A stretch of DNA of 27,722 nt. It comes from Pelargonium nanum (taxonomy: Eukaryota; Streptophyta; Magnoliopsida; Geraniales; Geraniaceae). Position 1 is the first letter of the stretch, and every line of letters starts with the position of its first letter. The translations under genes and the position numbers were made by a program. Shown in pieces: positions 1 through 9,824 of this stretch. The stretch spans positions 1 through 27,722 of the forward strand of contig JAYMTF010000968.1 of assembly GCA_036897485.1 (NCBI GenBank). Direction: 5' to 3'. The notes under the pieces were generated by a model. That model saw nothing but the letters and a program-made list of their open reading frames with translations, searched no databases and was not told where the DNA came from.

Positions 1-691
1 CAATTAGCATTAAAGCAACTTAAATGGGTCCTGCAGTTACCATCGGTTAAGTTTTCCGTTAAATGTGCTTATGTGGAAATAAAATAAAATTAAAAATAAT
101 TTAAATGTATACATGGCGCTGACGTGGCACGTGAAAGTTTTAAATAATATTTTTAATCAAAACGTTGTAGTTTAAGTGGGGTAAAAATACAATTTTAAAA
201 ATTTGTTGGGCATAACTACAAATAATCACATTTGGAATGCTTAGATTTGGCCTTCAATAATGGTTTCACTACTCTCTTTTTTATTAGCTATTGTTGGGAT
301 TTCAAACTCTACTTGTTGCAATAAAAGATAGATGGATGATTGTTCTTGTATATTTATTGAAATCGAAAAAAATAAAAAATATAAATTTAATTTTTTCTTT
401 GTCTGATTTTTTTTTACTTAGCATTGTTGTTTTTGTATGGCCGGAAACCGGCAACAAAAAAGTGCAATATTGGTAATTATGCCCAGTAAATTTTTAAAAT
501 TATATTTTAACCTCACTTAAACTACACCTTTTTGATTAAAAATATTATTTAAAATTTTCATGTGCCACGTCAACGCCATGTATGAATTTAATTTATTTTT
601 AATTTTATTTTATTTCTACATAAACACATTTAACGGAAAATTTAACTGATGGTAATGGCAGTACTCATTTAAGTTGCTTTAATGCTAATTG
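1..691. mobile_element. Fold-back (long terminal inverted repeat) DNA element, left end cut by window
   Basis: Bases 1-226 and 466-691 are near-perfect reverse complements, at roughly 90% identity by eye. The left arm opens CAATTAGCATTAAAGCAACT and the right arm closes with its complement, AGTTGCTTTAATGCTAATTG. Both arms share TTTTCCGTTAAATGTG and a GACGTGGCAC-type block. The 240-bp centre has no recognisable protein; its 61-codon ORF at 291-476 is probably chance. Long arms around a short non-coding core fit a non-autonomous fold-back or Mutator-like element, but family assignment is inference. The outer boundary and any target duplication cannot be seen because base 1 already lies inside the arm. 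Confidence 0.85.
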
Positions 692-1900
692 AGAACTCAT
701 TTATGAGTTTATGAAATTTGGACCCCAAACTGGTCGGTTTCTAATAATTCAGGGACCTACAAGGTAGTTGATCCAAAAAATCAAACTAGTGCTCACCGCC
801 ATTATACCTTACCGTAACTCATAATTGATCATCACATGTCAATCTTTTGTAATAGGCGTCTTAATCTCCTACATAAAGCACAATCACAACCAACTTTTAA
901 CCTCCATCCCAGTCAACAGCACATGAAGCCCAACCACAAATCGACATTGCAAACACGCATGCTTCTAACCTTCATTCCAAGGTTGCGTCGAACTTACCCG
1001 TAAGGCCTCCAACTCCACCACAGTCATGCAAACATCAGAATTGCTCGCGGAGCCAGCTACTCGTCGGCCCTCCCTCTTGCCCGCTAATAGAAGTCATCAC
1101 GGGATTGCCTTTTAATACATCAATATTTAATTTGACCCAACCCCTCGAATGAGGACCCTAACCCACCAAGGACTAATATATATCTAGTTTAATATCTAAA
1201 ACACCTTTAATAACATCAATCAATAGTGTTGACAAAAAAATAATGAAAACTTATAACGTTCCTACGAGAAATGACCATACTACGATCCAAATTTCAGTCC
1301 ACCAAATCAACAATATCACCCAAAAAGAAATATGGACACAAATTAAATGAATAAAAAAGAAAGAAGACCAAACATATCTTGTAAGCAGACAGTTTCCGAC
1401 GATGTGATTGTCATCTTCTCTTCATTACTTATATAGCAAACCATTATTACATGTGATATGTGGTTGAAAGAATAAAAATATCATGATATATTACGAGAAA
1501 TTAAAACGTTTGAGCAACAAGTATCAGTTGTTAAAATAAAAAAGGAAACATGTTTGTGTTATATAGTTAATTTGGTCTTCCTTTTTTCATGATCAAATTC
1601 TGAAATTTTTTATTTGCGTTGATAAATATATTAGTTCACATTTATTTTTGTCTGAGATTATATAAATGTGGATTATAAATTCAAACATATAACTTCTTAT
1701 ATCTTTTCTTAATAAAAGTTGTTTTCGTATTTGCAACATTTTTAAGTATCTTTTCCTTAGATTTTACCATATAATCATCTCATGATTTTTTTACAAACCT
1801 ACATTGAGCCTTACCGGGTCCAACAATTTTTATTTTTGAAAGTGGGTCCCACGAATCCGTCACTACACTTTGAGGTGTCCAAGTTTTTAATGGACCTCAA
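692..1900. other. Gene-free spacer upstream of RPS19
   Basis: No coding region was found on either strand. The stretch at 780-1150 is somewhat less AT-rich and could be a decayed repeat, but no domain is readable. From 1200 to 1780 it is AT-rich low-complexity sequence. The last part grades into the RPS19 promoter. Confidence 0.6.
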
Positions 1901-1919
1901 AAAGCCCACATTAAAGACA

Positions 1920-2000
1920 GGCCCAAAAGCCCAAAGTGCAAGAAGAAACCCTAGCTGCTTCCTATATATACATATTTATATAACAAAACCCAAACCCTAG
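1920..2000 (+). promoter_or_regulatory. RPS19 proximal promoter: site II motif, two telo-boxes, TATA-like tract
   Basis: A GGCCCA site II motif (TGGGCC on the other strand) lies at 1920-1925. AAACCCTAG telo-boxes lie at 1946-1954 and 1992-2000, with the TATA-like stretch CTATATATACATATTTATAT between them near 1963-1982. Paired site II and telo-box motifs are a known signature of plant promoters for translation-machinery genes, where they link expression to cell proliferation. The transcription start is inferred to lie close to 2000, giving a 5' leader of roughly 80-100 bases before the ATG at 2085. Confidence 0.75.
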
Positions 2001-2084
2001 CGAGCGAGAGAGAGAGCGAGCGCCATACCCGAACCTCCTCTGCAACCTGCGACGCAATCGGCTCTGCGTTCTCTGGAAGTAGCC

Positions 2085-3780
2085 ATGGCAACCGCAAGCA
2101 CTGTCAAGGACGTGTCACCGCACGAGTTCGTCAAGGCTTACTCGGCTCATCTCAAACGATCCGGAAAGGTACCGTCTCTTCTCTCCCTCTCTTTCAGCTG
2201 TTTGGCTGCTGAGAAAATCGGAATGAATGTAAACCAAATCGGAATTGAAACTGCTAAATCAGTATATCGTGTTTTGGTTACTATGAAATGTCAACAAAAT
2301 GCTTAGCATTATATATTTACAAATTCAAGCAAATGGATTAGTAATCCCTTAACCTAATTCAGATTTTAGTTTTGCATATTCACGCAAATGAATTGTTTAG
2401 TAATTTGAAGTTTTTGTTTGTGTGATTTGAATTGTTAATTTGGTAGTCAGAGTATGTGTTTACTGTTGCTACTTGCATAAGTTTTTGGTTTTGTTTGATA
2501 TGAATTATTTGTTCAATTGCACCTGTATAGATGGAGCTTCCTCACTGGACTGATATAGTGAAGACTGCAACTTTTAAGGAGCTTGCTCCTTATGATCCCG
2601 ACTGGTACTACATCAGAGCTGGTACAGACTCTTGTCTCTTTCTGCGATCTTTCCTGTTTAGAGTGTTGGTAATGATGCTTGTATTTTGAATCAAACATTT
2701 TTGTGTTTCCTGAGTGCAGCTTCCATGGCAAGGAAGATCTACTTGAGGGGTGGTCTTGGTGTTGGTGCATTTAAGAGGATTTATGGTGGGAGCAAGAGGA
2801 ACGGAAGTCGTCCTCCTCATTTCTGCAAGAGCAGTGGTGCTATTGCCCGTCACATTCTTCAACAGTTGCAGAACATGAGCATTGTTGAGGTTGATGCAAA
2901 AGGGTAAGCTAATGTTTTTGATGTTGACTTGTTCTTCATCAAGTTGGTATTGATGTTTATGATATGCCTTTGAGAAAGCACTCTCTCATTCAATTCATCC
3001 CTACTTTCCATGTTCAAAAGCATAGATCAATTGACCAATTTATGTAGAATGAAAATAGCTTAGCCGTATGTTTAGAATATAATGAGGTGCCTTTAGATTG
3101 GTGAGCTTACGAAGTAGCTTGAGCTAATGCAAGAGGAAGTAATCGAGATCGTTAATTTTTTATATTTTTTATTGCATATTGCTGCTGTTCTGATCTTCAT
3201 TGATTTTTTACCTAGATTCATGTAACCATGATAGTGTCTTTACAAAACGGTCACTGTGACTAATAACTTCCAAACTATATATAACTATATATACTTTTGA
3301 AAAATTACGAGCCATATTCACTGGCTGAATCTAGTTTCGACAATCATGATGTGAAGTGATGTGCTACACTATACACAGCAGATAGATGAATGTATGGATG
3401 AAACAAAGATCATGTTCTAATTTTCTATGTGATGTCAGCTGTAAAACTATGTTTCAGTGTTACATAGGTCCCTTAATATTGAAGTATCAAATTCACATTA
3501 CATCTGTTGTGTAATCTATTATCAATTCTCAGCTAAAACTTGGCCCTCTCTCCACATCACTCTTGATATAGAGTGAGCTTAACCTATATGATCAATGGCT
3601 TCTCTTTATCGAGTTTAGTTACAGTTCCTTGGGCTTTATATAGCTGTTGTTTTTCGTTAACTCCAGCTGTTTTCTTATTTTCTTCTCTTGTAATTTGTCA
3701 GTGGAAGGGTGATCACCTCAAGCGGTCGAAGGGATCTTGACCAAGTTGCTGGGCGTATTGTGGTGGCCCCTCTGCAGTAG
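2085..3780 (+). CDS. RPS19: 40S ribosomal protein S19 (eS19), four exons, complete
   Basis: This encodes a component of the small cytosolic ribosomal subunit, in the eS19 family (Ribosomal_S19e). In yeast and humans the family is required for 18S rRNA 3' maturation and 40S assembly. The exons I derive are 2085-2168, 2531-2621, 2720-2903 and 3702-3780, all GT-AG, giving 145 residues against 143 in Arabidopsis from memory. Recognisable blocks are [20 protein letters not shown] near the N-terminus, [18 protein letters not shown] (exons 2-3), [20 protein letters not shown] (exon 3) and [20 protein letters not shown] at the end. The start is the ATG in GCCATGGCA, just after the telo-box leader. 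Exon 3 starts with the last two bases of an Ala codon. Nothing looks broken. Introns 1 and 3 (362 and 798 bp) are AT-rich, and no snoRNA with convincing C and D boxes was found in them. Confidence 0.97.
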
Positions 3781-5197
3781 GTTAAATTCAGATTTTGATA
3801 ATGTTTGGTGTATTTGAAGCACTTGCTATATTTGGCTTAAAATTCTAGTGCCGGGAGTTCATTTGGTGCACACCTGTTTTTTCTTTTCTTTTTGACATTG
3901 TTACTTTTGTTAAGTTTATAGACCTAAATGTCCCAAATGATTTTATTTTCTATCCTCAGTTGATGAAATTTTGAAAAGCAGTTTGATTAGTAAATCCTGA
4001 AATATTAAGCTGTTGTAAGAAGGTACTATTAGTTGGTTGCTGATTATGGTCCTATTTTGGTTTAGAAATTTGACGGGAATGGTATTGAAACTCTGGCATA
4101 TCCTTAATCCAATTTTAAGAATCAAAATAATTTATCATTCTAATTGTTAATTTTTGCCTAATAAAAGTAATTATTCAAGTTTTACAAAATATTCAGATAA
4201 TTATAAAAGAATTCCCTATTATCATTCACAAGTATCCCATATTGTTTTTATATACCTTTTCACCTTTATTTAAATGATTATTTATTGTTATATTTCTTTA
4301 TTCTTATTTTTACCATTCATTCTAATTTTCTCTTATCTAAACTAAAATTCAGTAAGTTGGTATGATGATATGTCTATTTTTTGAAAAAAATCAGGAAATA
4401 TTTCAGAATCTCCAAACAATAGCACTATTTTTTTCAGAAAAGTAAAGTCAAATTAATATTATCTCTTTACAAAGTTGTTGAGTTTTAGTTCACATCAAGA
4501 AACGAATGAACGACGTAAGTTGGAATCAAGAAATTTAATAATAATAAAAGATTTATATAAATGCTAAAATGAGTACTTAGAAAATAAAAACAAGAGTTAA
4601 GTGTTAATCACATGATTAATATCTGTTGTAATAGACTGACGGAAGTTGGAGTTAAAAGTTGAAACTGATTGTTGTTTGTGAAAATTTTGAGATTAATGAT
4701 GGTTTTATGTAATTTTTCCTTAAAGAAATGTCTATGGTTAAGTTCATTGCAATGGTCCATTTTGGAGCTCTTATATATGAGCTATAAAAAATCAATTTTT
4801 TGTCTTATCTCTATAAAAACCGAGTATGATCATTAAGTAGATCACAATAATGGAGTATTTGTTAACAAGTAATGAGTGTTTATTCAGATCTGGAATTATA
4901 GTATAATTACATGAGAACATTGGCAAAGGAAACTATGGGACTGTAACACTTGAAAGATGAGGTTTGTTGAAACATAAGAGTCCAAGGTCATGCTGATTTA
5001 GCTTATATTATAGAAGTAATTAATTAGAATATGACCTATTTTTCTTGTTGATATTTTGTCAATATTGTCAAGTGGCTCTGAGCGTAATTGCTTGCTTGCT
5101 TGGTACTCTTTGTCTTTCCTAGTTAAGGGAAGTCCTAAATATAGCAAACAATTTGGAAAAAGGCTGAACTGAAATGAACTATGTTGTAGTGTAGTGT
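3781..5197. other. RPS19 3' flank and AT-rich spacer
   Basis: The start of this stretch should be the RPS19 3' UTR, but I could not fix a polyadenylation site. The rest is AT-rich and no gene, RNA gene or bounded repeat was recognised. The short minus-strand ORF at 3943-4125 has no family features. Confidence 0.55.
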
Positions 5198-5205
5198 AAG
5201 GTAGG

Positions 5206-6020
5206 TAGAGGTGACAAATCGAATATCAGATCAGATTTGAGCCTAATATAGTAAATTTAAACCCGAAATGAAAGTTCTTTAAAATTTAAGCGGGTGACCC
5301 ATGACGAGTTGGACCAGCTCGGGTTTGAAGACATGGGCGGGTATGTTGTTGTGGTTGTGGTGCAGTTTTGAATCGATTCTGGCAAGGCACGCCGCTAGAC
5401 AACGACGAAGGCACATGACGTGAAGTCTGTATTCATAAGTTCTAGTGTTGGATTGCGAGGAATGCGGATGTGCGATCGATGCGGTGGTGTGAGATAGAGG
5501 AGGCCGGTAGGCACTTATTGGACCCAAGTGGAGATACACACATTGTTAGGCCTAGGTCGGAGCACACATACATGCACGCCCACACGAGATGTGGATAAGC
5601 CCACAAGAACCGCCAGCTGGAAGGGGCAGTTTGGTGAAACACATGTCTCCCGCCTCCTATATTAAGAGAGAGACAACAATTTGAAGGTAAACACAATTTT
5701 CAAAAGAATCTACCTCATTAATAGGATATTTGCTAACTAGAGTGTCAGACGAGTCATCTACTTGAAAGATCTTGTTTTACAGTACACAGAATGCAAAAGA
5801 GAGGGATCAGGAAGTTGGCGTGGATCAACAACTCTTATAAATATAAAAATACAAAATACAAAAATGATCACAATTTCGGGCATCCCGTGGATAACACGAT
5901 CCGACCCAAACTTGACATTGCTTTCATCAAACCCAATCCAATCCGAACCCTAAATTATCGGCCCTAATGTTTAAAAACCAGAACTATCAGGGCGAATTCG
6001 GGCCCATTTTGCCAGCTCTA
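5206..6020. mobile_element. Probable hAT-type non-autonomous element, about 815 bp
   Basis: The left end is TAGAGGTGACAAATC and the right end, read on the other strand, is TAGAGCTGGCAAAAT. This gives imperfect terminal inverted repeats of the TAGxGxTGxCAAA type common in plant hAT MITEs. The flanks AAGGTAGG (5198-5205) and ACTGAAGG (6021-6028) agree at 5 of 8 positions, consistent with a worn 8-bp target duplication but weak alone. The interior is GC-richer than its surroundings, with CGGGT/ACCCG and GGGCCC-like stretches near each end. Several sub-90-codon ORFs inside show no transposase motif. It is an older copy than the intron insertions listed below. Confidence 0.55.
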
Positions 6021-7477
6021 ACTGAAGGTTCCTAAAGGGCAAGACAAAAGAAAAATATGGCTAGGTTGGGGTTGGGGACATCATTTGTGTATGATACTCG
6101 CAAGTAAAGAGACAGTGTGAGTGAGGATTGATCATCACATCATCTTTCTTTTGGTTTAAGATCACATTATTCTTAAGATCAATCACCAATCTTGTCTCTA
6201 TTTCAAGCTAACACTTGCTACTTGTGTTTATTTATTTGTTTCCAACATATTATTTGCGTCTCATTCACATATTTGCTACTTGTGACTTTAACAAATATGG
6301 GCGAGATGTAAAAGTACATTTTCTTTAATTAAATTAGCATTAAAAAAAATGTTGAAGATTTATAACAAAGAAATCTTTTTTCTCAATGAAATATTTCAAA
6401 TTCTTATAAGTACTGCAATCCACACATATAGCGAGTGAATTATCAAGGGCTTGGTGTTCCTTCACTAACTAGCGAGAGAATGGATTGTTGTCAATAACAT
6501 TTCATGAGTTACTTCCATGTTACGTTAGAGAGATGTTAAAAAATAATATATTTTTTTTCAAGAACTGTGCCCAAATGCCTAGAAAGTTTGATGCCCTCAA
6601 ACAACAAAAATGGATATCCCCATGATTTTGTATACACTACAAAAAATTATTTATTTATTGCGTCAGATTTTGCTATGAGCTCTACAAGTCCCAAGAATAA
6701 CTCATCAATGTGACGAACTGTAAGATAGAAGAGAAAGAACATAATATATTAATCAACAACATTTATGTTTGACACTTAGATATTTATAATCACTGCAATC
6801 ATAGTCTTTCCGTTTGCTAGAAGTCCTCCAAATCCAATGATTCATAATCTTGATTATTCATCCTCATGCACTTAAGTCGCACTTATCTTCTTTCAAAGTT
6901 GCCTCGCTGCCTCCAATTGCCTTGCACTGCAAGTTACTCTCTCCGTCTTAAAATATGTGTTATATTTGATTTGTATTTTTGTCCCAAAATGAGTGATATT
7001 TTTTCTTTTTAGAAAATTAGTTATGCATGAACTGCCAATAATATATTTATAATAAAATAGTTAGATTTCTTTCAATTTTTTATAACACGAAATCACGAGA
7101 ATCCATGAGTAAATTTACTACACTAACCAACTTTTTCTTAAATACTTTTCAAAACAAAAATAATGATATAATTCGGTAAAAACGTGAGAAGCATATCAAT
7201 GACGAAAATATATCAAATGATATAATTCATGATTACATATATGATATATCAGTTTTAATTTCAAATAATTCTTAACTATACAATCGTCATTGTTTCAAAT
7301 AATGAGGTCGGCTCAAATTTTCTCTCTTTCTTTTAGAGCTCCTTTTGCTCCGTACCTCCTGCAGATATAAGTTACGCTAAGGAGTCAATTTAAAATGATT
7401 CGCTAGAATTTTTTTTAAAGTCACATATTTTACTAAACAAATGAAGACTTAGCAAATGAAGTGGTGTTAACAAAAAA
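6021..7477. other. AT-rich spacer with a Stowaway-like end near 6941
   Basis: No gene was found. Around 6940-7010 the sequence CTCTCTCCGTCTTAAAATAT followed by CCCAAAATGAGTGATATT resembles the terminus of plant Stowaway (Tc1/mariner) MITEs. No matching inverted end was located in the next 500 bp, so it is at best a truncated copy. A short repeated string, ATGATATAATTC, occurs twice near 7163 and 7217. Confidence 0.4.
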
Positions 7478-7721
7478 GAACTTAATGTTACCTTTTTTTT
7501 TGTTTATACCATTGGGTTCCTGAGCAGGCCCACACACTTGCGGTTGACACCTTTAAGGTGTTTTACCACACCTAAATTAATTCTCCATTCGAGGTTTGTT
7601 CACATTTATAGTCTTCACTTTTCCCTATGAATGTGTTGAGCGGAGATTGAACGCAAGCGTTGTTCCCACTCACACATTCTGTTGTCAACTCGCCACTACC
7701 CTTGAGTGAACTTAATGTTAC
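7478..7721 (-). mobile_element. Complete tRNA-derived SINE with 14-bp target-site duplication
   Basis: Identical direct repeats GAACTTAATGTTAC at 7478-7491 and 7708-7721 flank a 216-bp body (7492-7707). Read on the minus strand, the body begins near an A-box-like TGGCGAGTTGA (complement of 7685-7695). A B-box-like GTTCAATCTC (complement of 7643-7652) follows about 33 bases later, and the body ends in an A-rich tail (complement of about 7492-7503). Internal Pol III boxes at the 5' end, an A-rich 3' end and a perfect target duplication together define a SINE inserted by target-primed reverse transcription. The exact duplication suggests a fairly young insertion. Confidence 0.85.
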
Positions 7722-7723
7722 TT

Positions 7724-7781
7724 AAATCATCACAAGATCCATTCTTTCAAAAAAAAAAAAAAAAATCATCACAAGATCCAT
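7724..7781 (+). repeat. 19-bp direct repeat flanking a 20-bp poly(A) insert
   Basis: AAATCATCACAAGATCCAT occurs at 7724-7742 and again at 7763-7781. Between the copies sits only TCTTTC followed by a run of A. The first copy is preceded by TT, so the junction reads TT/AAAT, close to the nick preference of LINE-type endonuclease. The simplest reading is a LINE or SINE insertion so severely 5'-truncated that almost only its poly(A) tail entered. Replication slippage is a possible alternative, but it would not readily create a new A-tract inside the duplication. Confidence 0.7.
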
Positions 7782-7929
7782 AACATAATTACAAAAACTA
7801 AGAGAGGATCTATCTCCAATCCAAGAATGCAATTACTGTGTACATGTGTTATGAGGAGCAAAACAGAGGAAGCACTCAAAAAGTCATATCATAGCTTTGC
7901 TTCCATGCAAGGATTCCTCCAAAACCCAA

Positions 7930-8357
7930 ATCCCATATATACACTGAGAGACAGAGAGTGACAGATCTTTCCTTCTAGTTCTCCTTTTTTTTTTCTTCTC
8001 TCTCTCTCTCTCTCTCTCTCTACTCTATATGCCTATTCGTTTCGTGCCCATTAGTAGCAAAACTCTGCACAGTGCTCACCCATAAAACGCCATTCTGTTT
8101 CACTCCCATCTTCCTCTTTTGCGCTCCACAGACCAACCAACCAATCTGATTTTCTTGTTCATTTTCGGCACTCAGATCTCTGTTCTTGCACCGAAACTGG
8201 AAATTGGGTCTTTCTTCGATCAATCGGAGAGCAAGGAACAGAGCATCTCCTGATCAGAAAATGGGTTTCTCTGATCTGGGTCTTCATTGATTCCTCAGTT
8301 TCTTGACCATTAAAGCTTTGACTGGTTCTGGGTTCTTTTTTCGTTGAGCAATTTGAG
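7930..8357 (+). promoter_or_regulatory. TATA box and uORF-containing 5' leader of the ZAT-like gene
   Basis: CCATATATACAC at about 7933-7944 is a good TATA box, placing transcription start near 7965-7975. The leader contains a CT microsatellite (about 7996-8021) and two upstream ORFs. One is at 8029-8085 (18 codons plus stop, starting MPIRFVPISS), the other at 8261-8290 (peptide MGFSDLGLH). Both stop before the main ATG at 8358. If the leader is transcribed as inferred and unspliced, the uORFs could reduce translation of the downstream protein. Confidence 0.6.
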
Positions 8358-9824
8358 ATGGAGCAAGACCAATTAGAGCGGAGGAGGTTCGTCTGCAAGT
8401 TCTGCAACCAGAGCTTCTCCAATGGCAGAGTCTTGGGAGCCCACATGAGGAGCCACAAGGGCTTGAATTCGAGCAAGGGGAAGAGAAAGATCAGTAATGG
8501 AGAAATGGGTTCGGAGGAAAACGACGATTCCGGTTACGTCCTCAGAGAAAACCCCAAGAAGTCGTGGAAGTTTTCCGGCTCCGGCGGAGGCGGCGGCGGC
8601 GGCGGCGGAGACCATCTCTGTCAAGTGTGCGGCAAGAGATTCGAGTCTCCGAGAGCTCTCTTCGGCCACATGAGACACCACTCGAACCGAGAGAGGAACG
8701 GGAAGATTCTGTGCACCGAATGTGGCAAAGGGTTTGGGACTCTCCGAGCTCTGACCGGCCACATGAGGTGGCACCCAGAGGCCAAAACCAGCTCGACCGG
8801 TGACCGGTCACAGGAGCTGTTCGGGGACGGTTTTTCCGACAACGAGACGGCGGCGCCGGGACCGGTGAGGAAGAAGAGATCAAGGAGGGTTGTGAGGTAC
8901 AAGAACTCTTGTTCTTTCTCTGATTTGAATAATGAGTCCTCTTCTGTTACTGGTTGTGAGCAAGAACTTGAAGATGCTGCAATGTGTTTGATGATGATCT
9001 ACAATTCTGTTTGTGAGTCCTCTGACAACAATTCTGTGTCTTTTGAGGCCAAAAGTTTGGATCAAATTGTGAGAAATGTTAAGTTTTCTGAAAATGGTTC
9101 TGGGTTTGAGGCCAAGAAGCCTAAACTGGACCATGGATCTTGTACTGAGCTGAAGTTGAGGTTCAAGGATGATTTGGTGGAAGAATTTGCTCGAGATCCC
9201 GGGTATCTGAAACCCGGGTTTGATGCTCAAGATCATCCCGAATTGGGGGTGAATTCTGAATCCGAGAACCTCGATGATTCGAAGAAGAAAAGCCAGTACA
9301 AATGCAGGATATGCAGCAAGTCCTTCCACACACACCAGGCTCTTGGTGGCCACTGCAATGCACATAAATCCGCGATCAAGGCCTGCTCGGCTTTGAAGGT
9401 CGAGGACTGTGATAAGGACACTGAAACAACCATTTCCTCCGAAATTGAGCCTATTTGCAAGCTTGTGGACTATGAGTACAATGATACTTCAGCTGAGCAG
9501 GAAATAAGCAGTTGTGCTGTGGCGACGAGTGATGAGTTGAAGAGGATTCGTAAGGTGCACGAGTGTCCAGTGTGCTTCAAGGTGTTTCGATCTGGCCAGG
9601 CTTTGGGTGGTCACAAGAGGGCTCACATCTTGAAAAGTGGCGACAGCAAAGAAGACGAAGAAGCAGAAGGGAACATAGAATTGGAGCAACAGCACTGTGA
9701 TGTTACCAGCGAAACTGTGAGCCTCAAGGCTTCAGGTGATACCGAGGAAGAGGCTAATAGTGATGTCGCCTTCAAGGCGTGGTGGGACGTCGGAAGCAAT
9801 GGCGGGTGTCTAATCTCGATCTAG
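8358..9824 (+). CDS. C2H2 zinc-finger transcription factor, ZAT-like, five fingers, intronless
   Basis: This is a 488-residue plant C2H2 protein. The zinc ligands I count are C13/C16/H29/H33, C88/C91/H104/H108, C119/C122/H135/H139, C316/C319/H332/H336 and C403/C406/H419/H423. Fingers 4 and 5 carry the plant QALGGH signature. Fingers 1-3 have the variants RVLGAH, RALFGH and RALTGH. A basic run RKKRSRR near 171-177 is a likely nuclear localisation signal, and residues 76-84 are a glycine run encoded by a GGC/GGA tract. Related ZAT-type proteins are often transcriptional repressors, but the usual C-terminal DLNLP-type EAR motif is absent; only a minimal DLN occurs at 189-191. Lack of introns is normal for the family. 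The start at 8358 places finger 1 immediately downstream. The nuclear DNA-binding role is inferred from the fingers, and no specific ortholog is claimed. Confidence 0.93.
   Translation: MEQDQLERRRFVCKFCNQSFSNGRVLGAHMRSHKGLNSSKGKRKISNGEMGSEENDDSGYVLRENPKKSWKFSGSGGGGGGGGGDHLCQVCGKRFESPRALFGHMRHHSNRERNGKILCTECGKGFGTLRALTGHMRWHPEAKTSSTGDRSQELFGDGFSDNETAAPGPVRKKRSRRVVRYKNSCSFSDLNNESSSVTGCEQELEDAAMCLMMIYNSVCESSDNNSVSFEAKSLDQIVRNVKFSENGSGFEAKKPKLDHGSCTELKLRFKDDLVEEFARDPGYLKPGFDAQDHPELGVNSESENLDDSKKKSQYKCRICSKSFHTHQALGGHCNAHKSAIKACSALKVEDCDKDTETTISSEIEPICKLVDYEYNDTSAEQEISSCAVATSDELKRIRKVHECPVCFKVFRSGQALGGHKRAHILKSGDSKEDEEAEGNIELEQQHCDVTSETVSLKASGDTEEEANSDVAFKAWWDVGSNGGCLISI

Noticed and set aside
780-1150. 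Decayed gene in the less AT-rich stretch upstream of RPS19
   Set aside because: Translations in all frames are short and show no recognisable family.
2085-2306. Alternative 73-residue protein reading through RPS19 intron 1
   Set aside because: It is exon 1 plus retained intron; the spliced product matches eS19 throughout.
2904-3701. Possible intronic snoRNA in RPS19 intron 3 (ATGATGT-like C box near 3347)
   Set aside because: No D box at the right distance and no terminal stem, so the match is to a 6-of-7 motif only.
5279-5696. Minus-strand ORFs of 84-86 codons
   Set aside because: They lie inside the hAT-like element and show no transposase motif or conserved pattern.
6941-7300. Complete Stowaway MITE
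   Set aside because: Only a left-type end is visible; no matching inverted right end or TA flank was found.
8373-8902. Several long minus-strand and alternate-frame ORFs over the zinc-finger gene
   Set aside because: They are shadows of the GC-rich finger-coding sequence and contain arginine/serine-rich translations without any domain.
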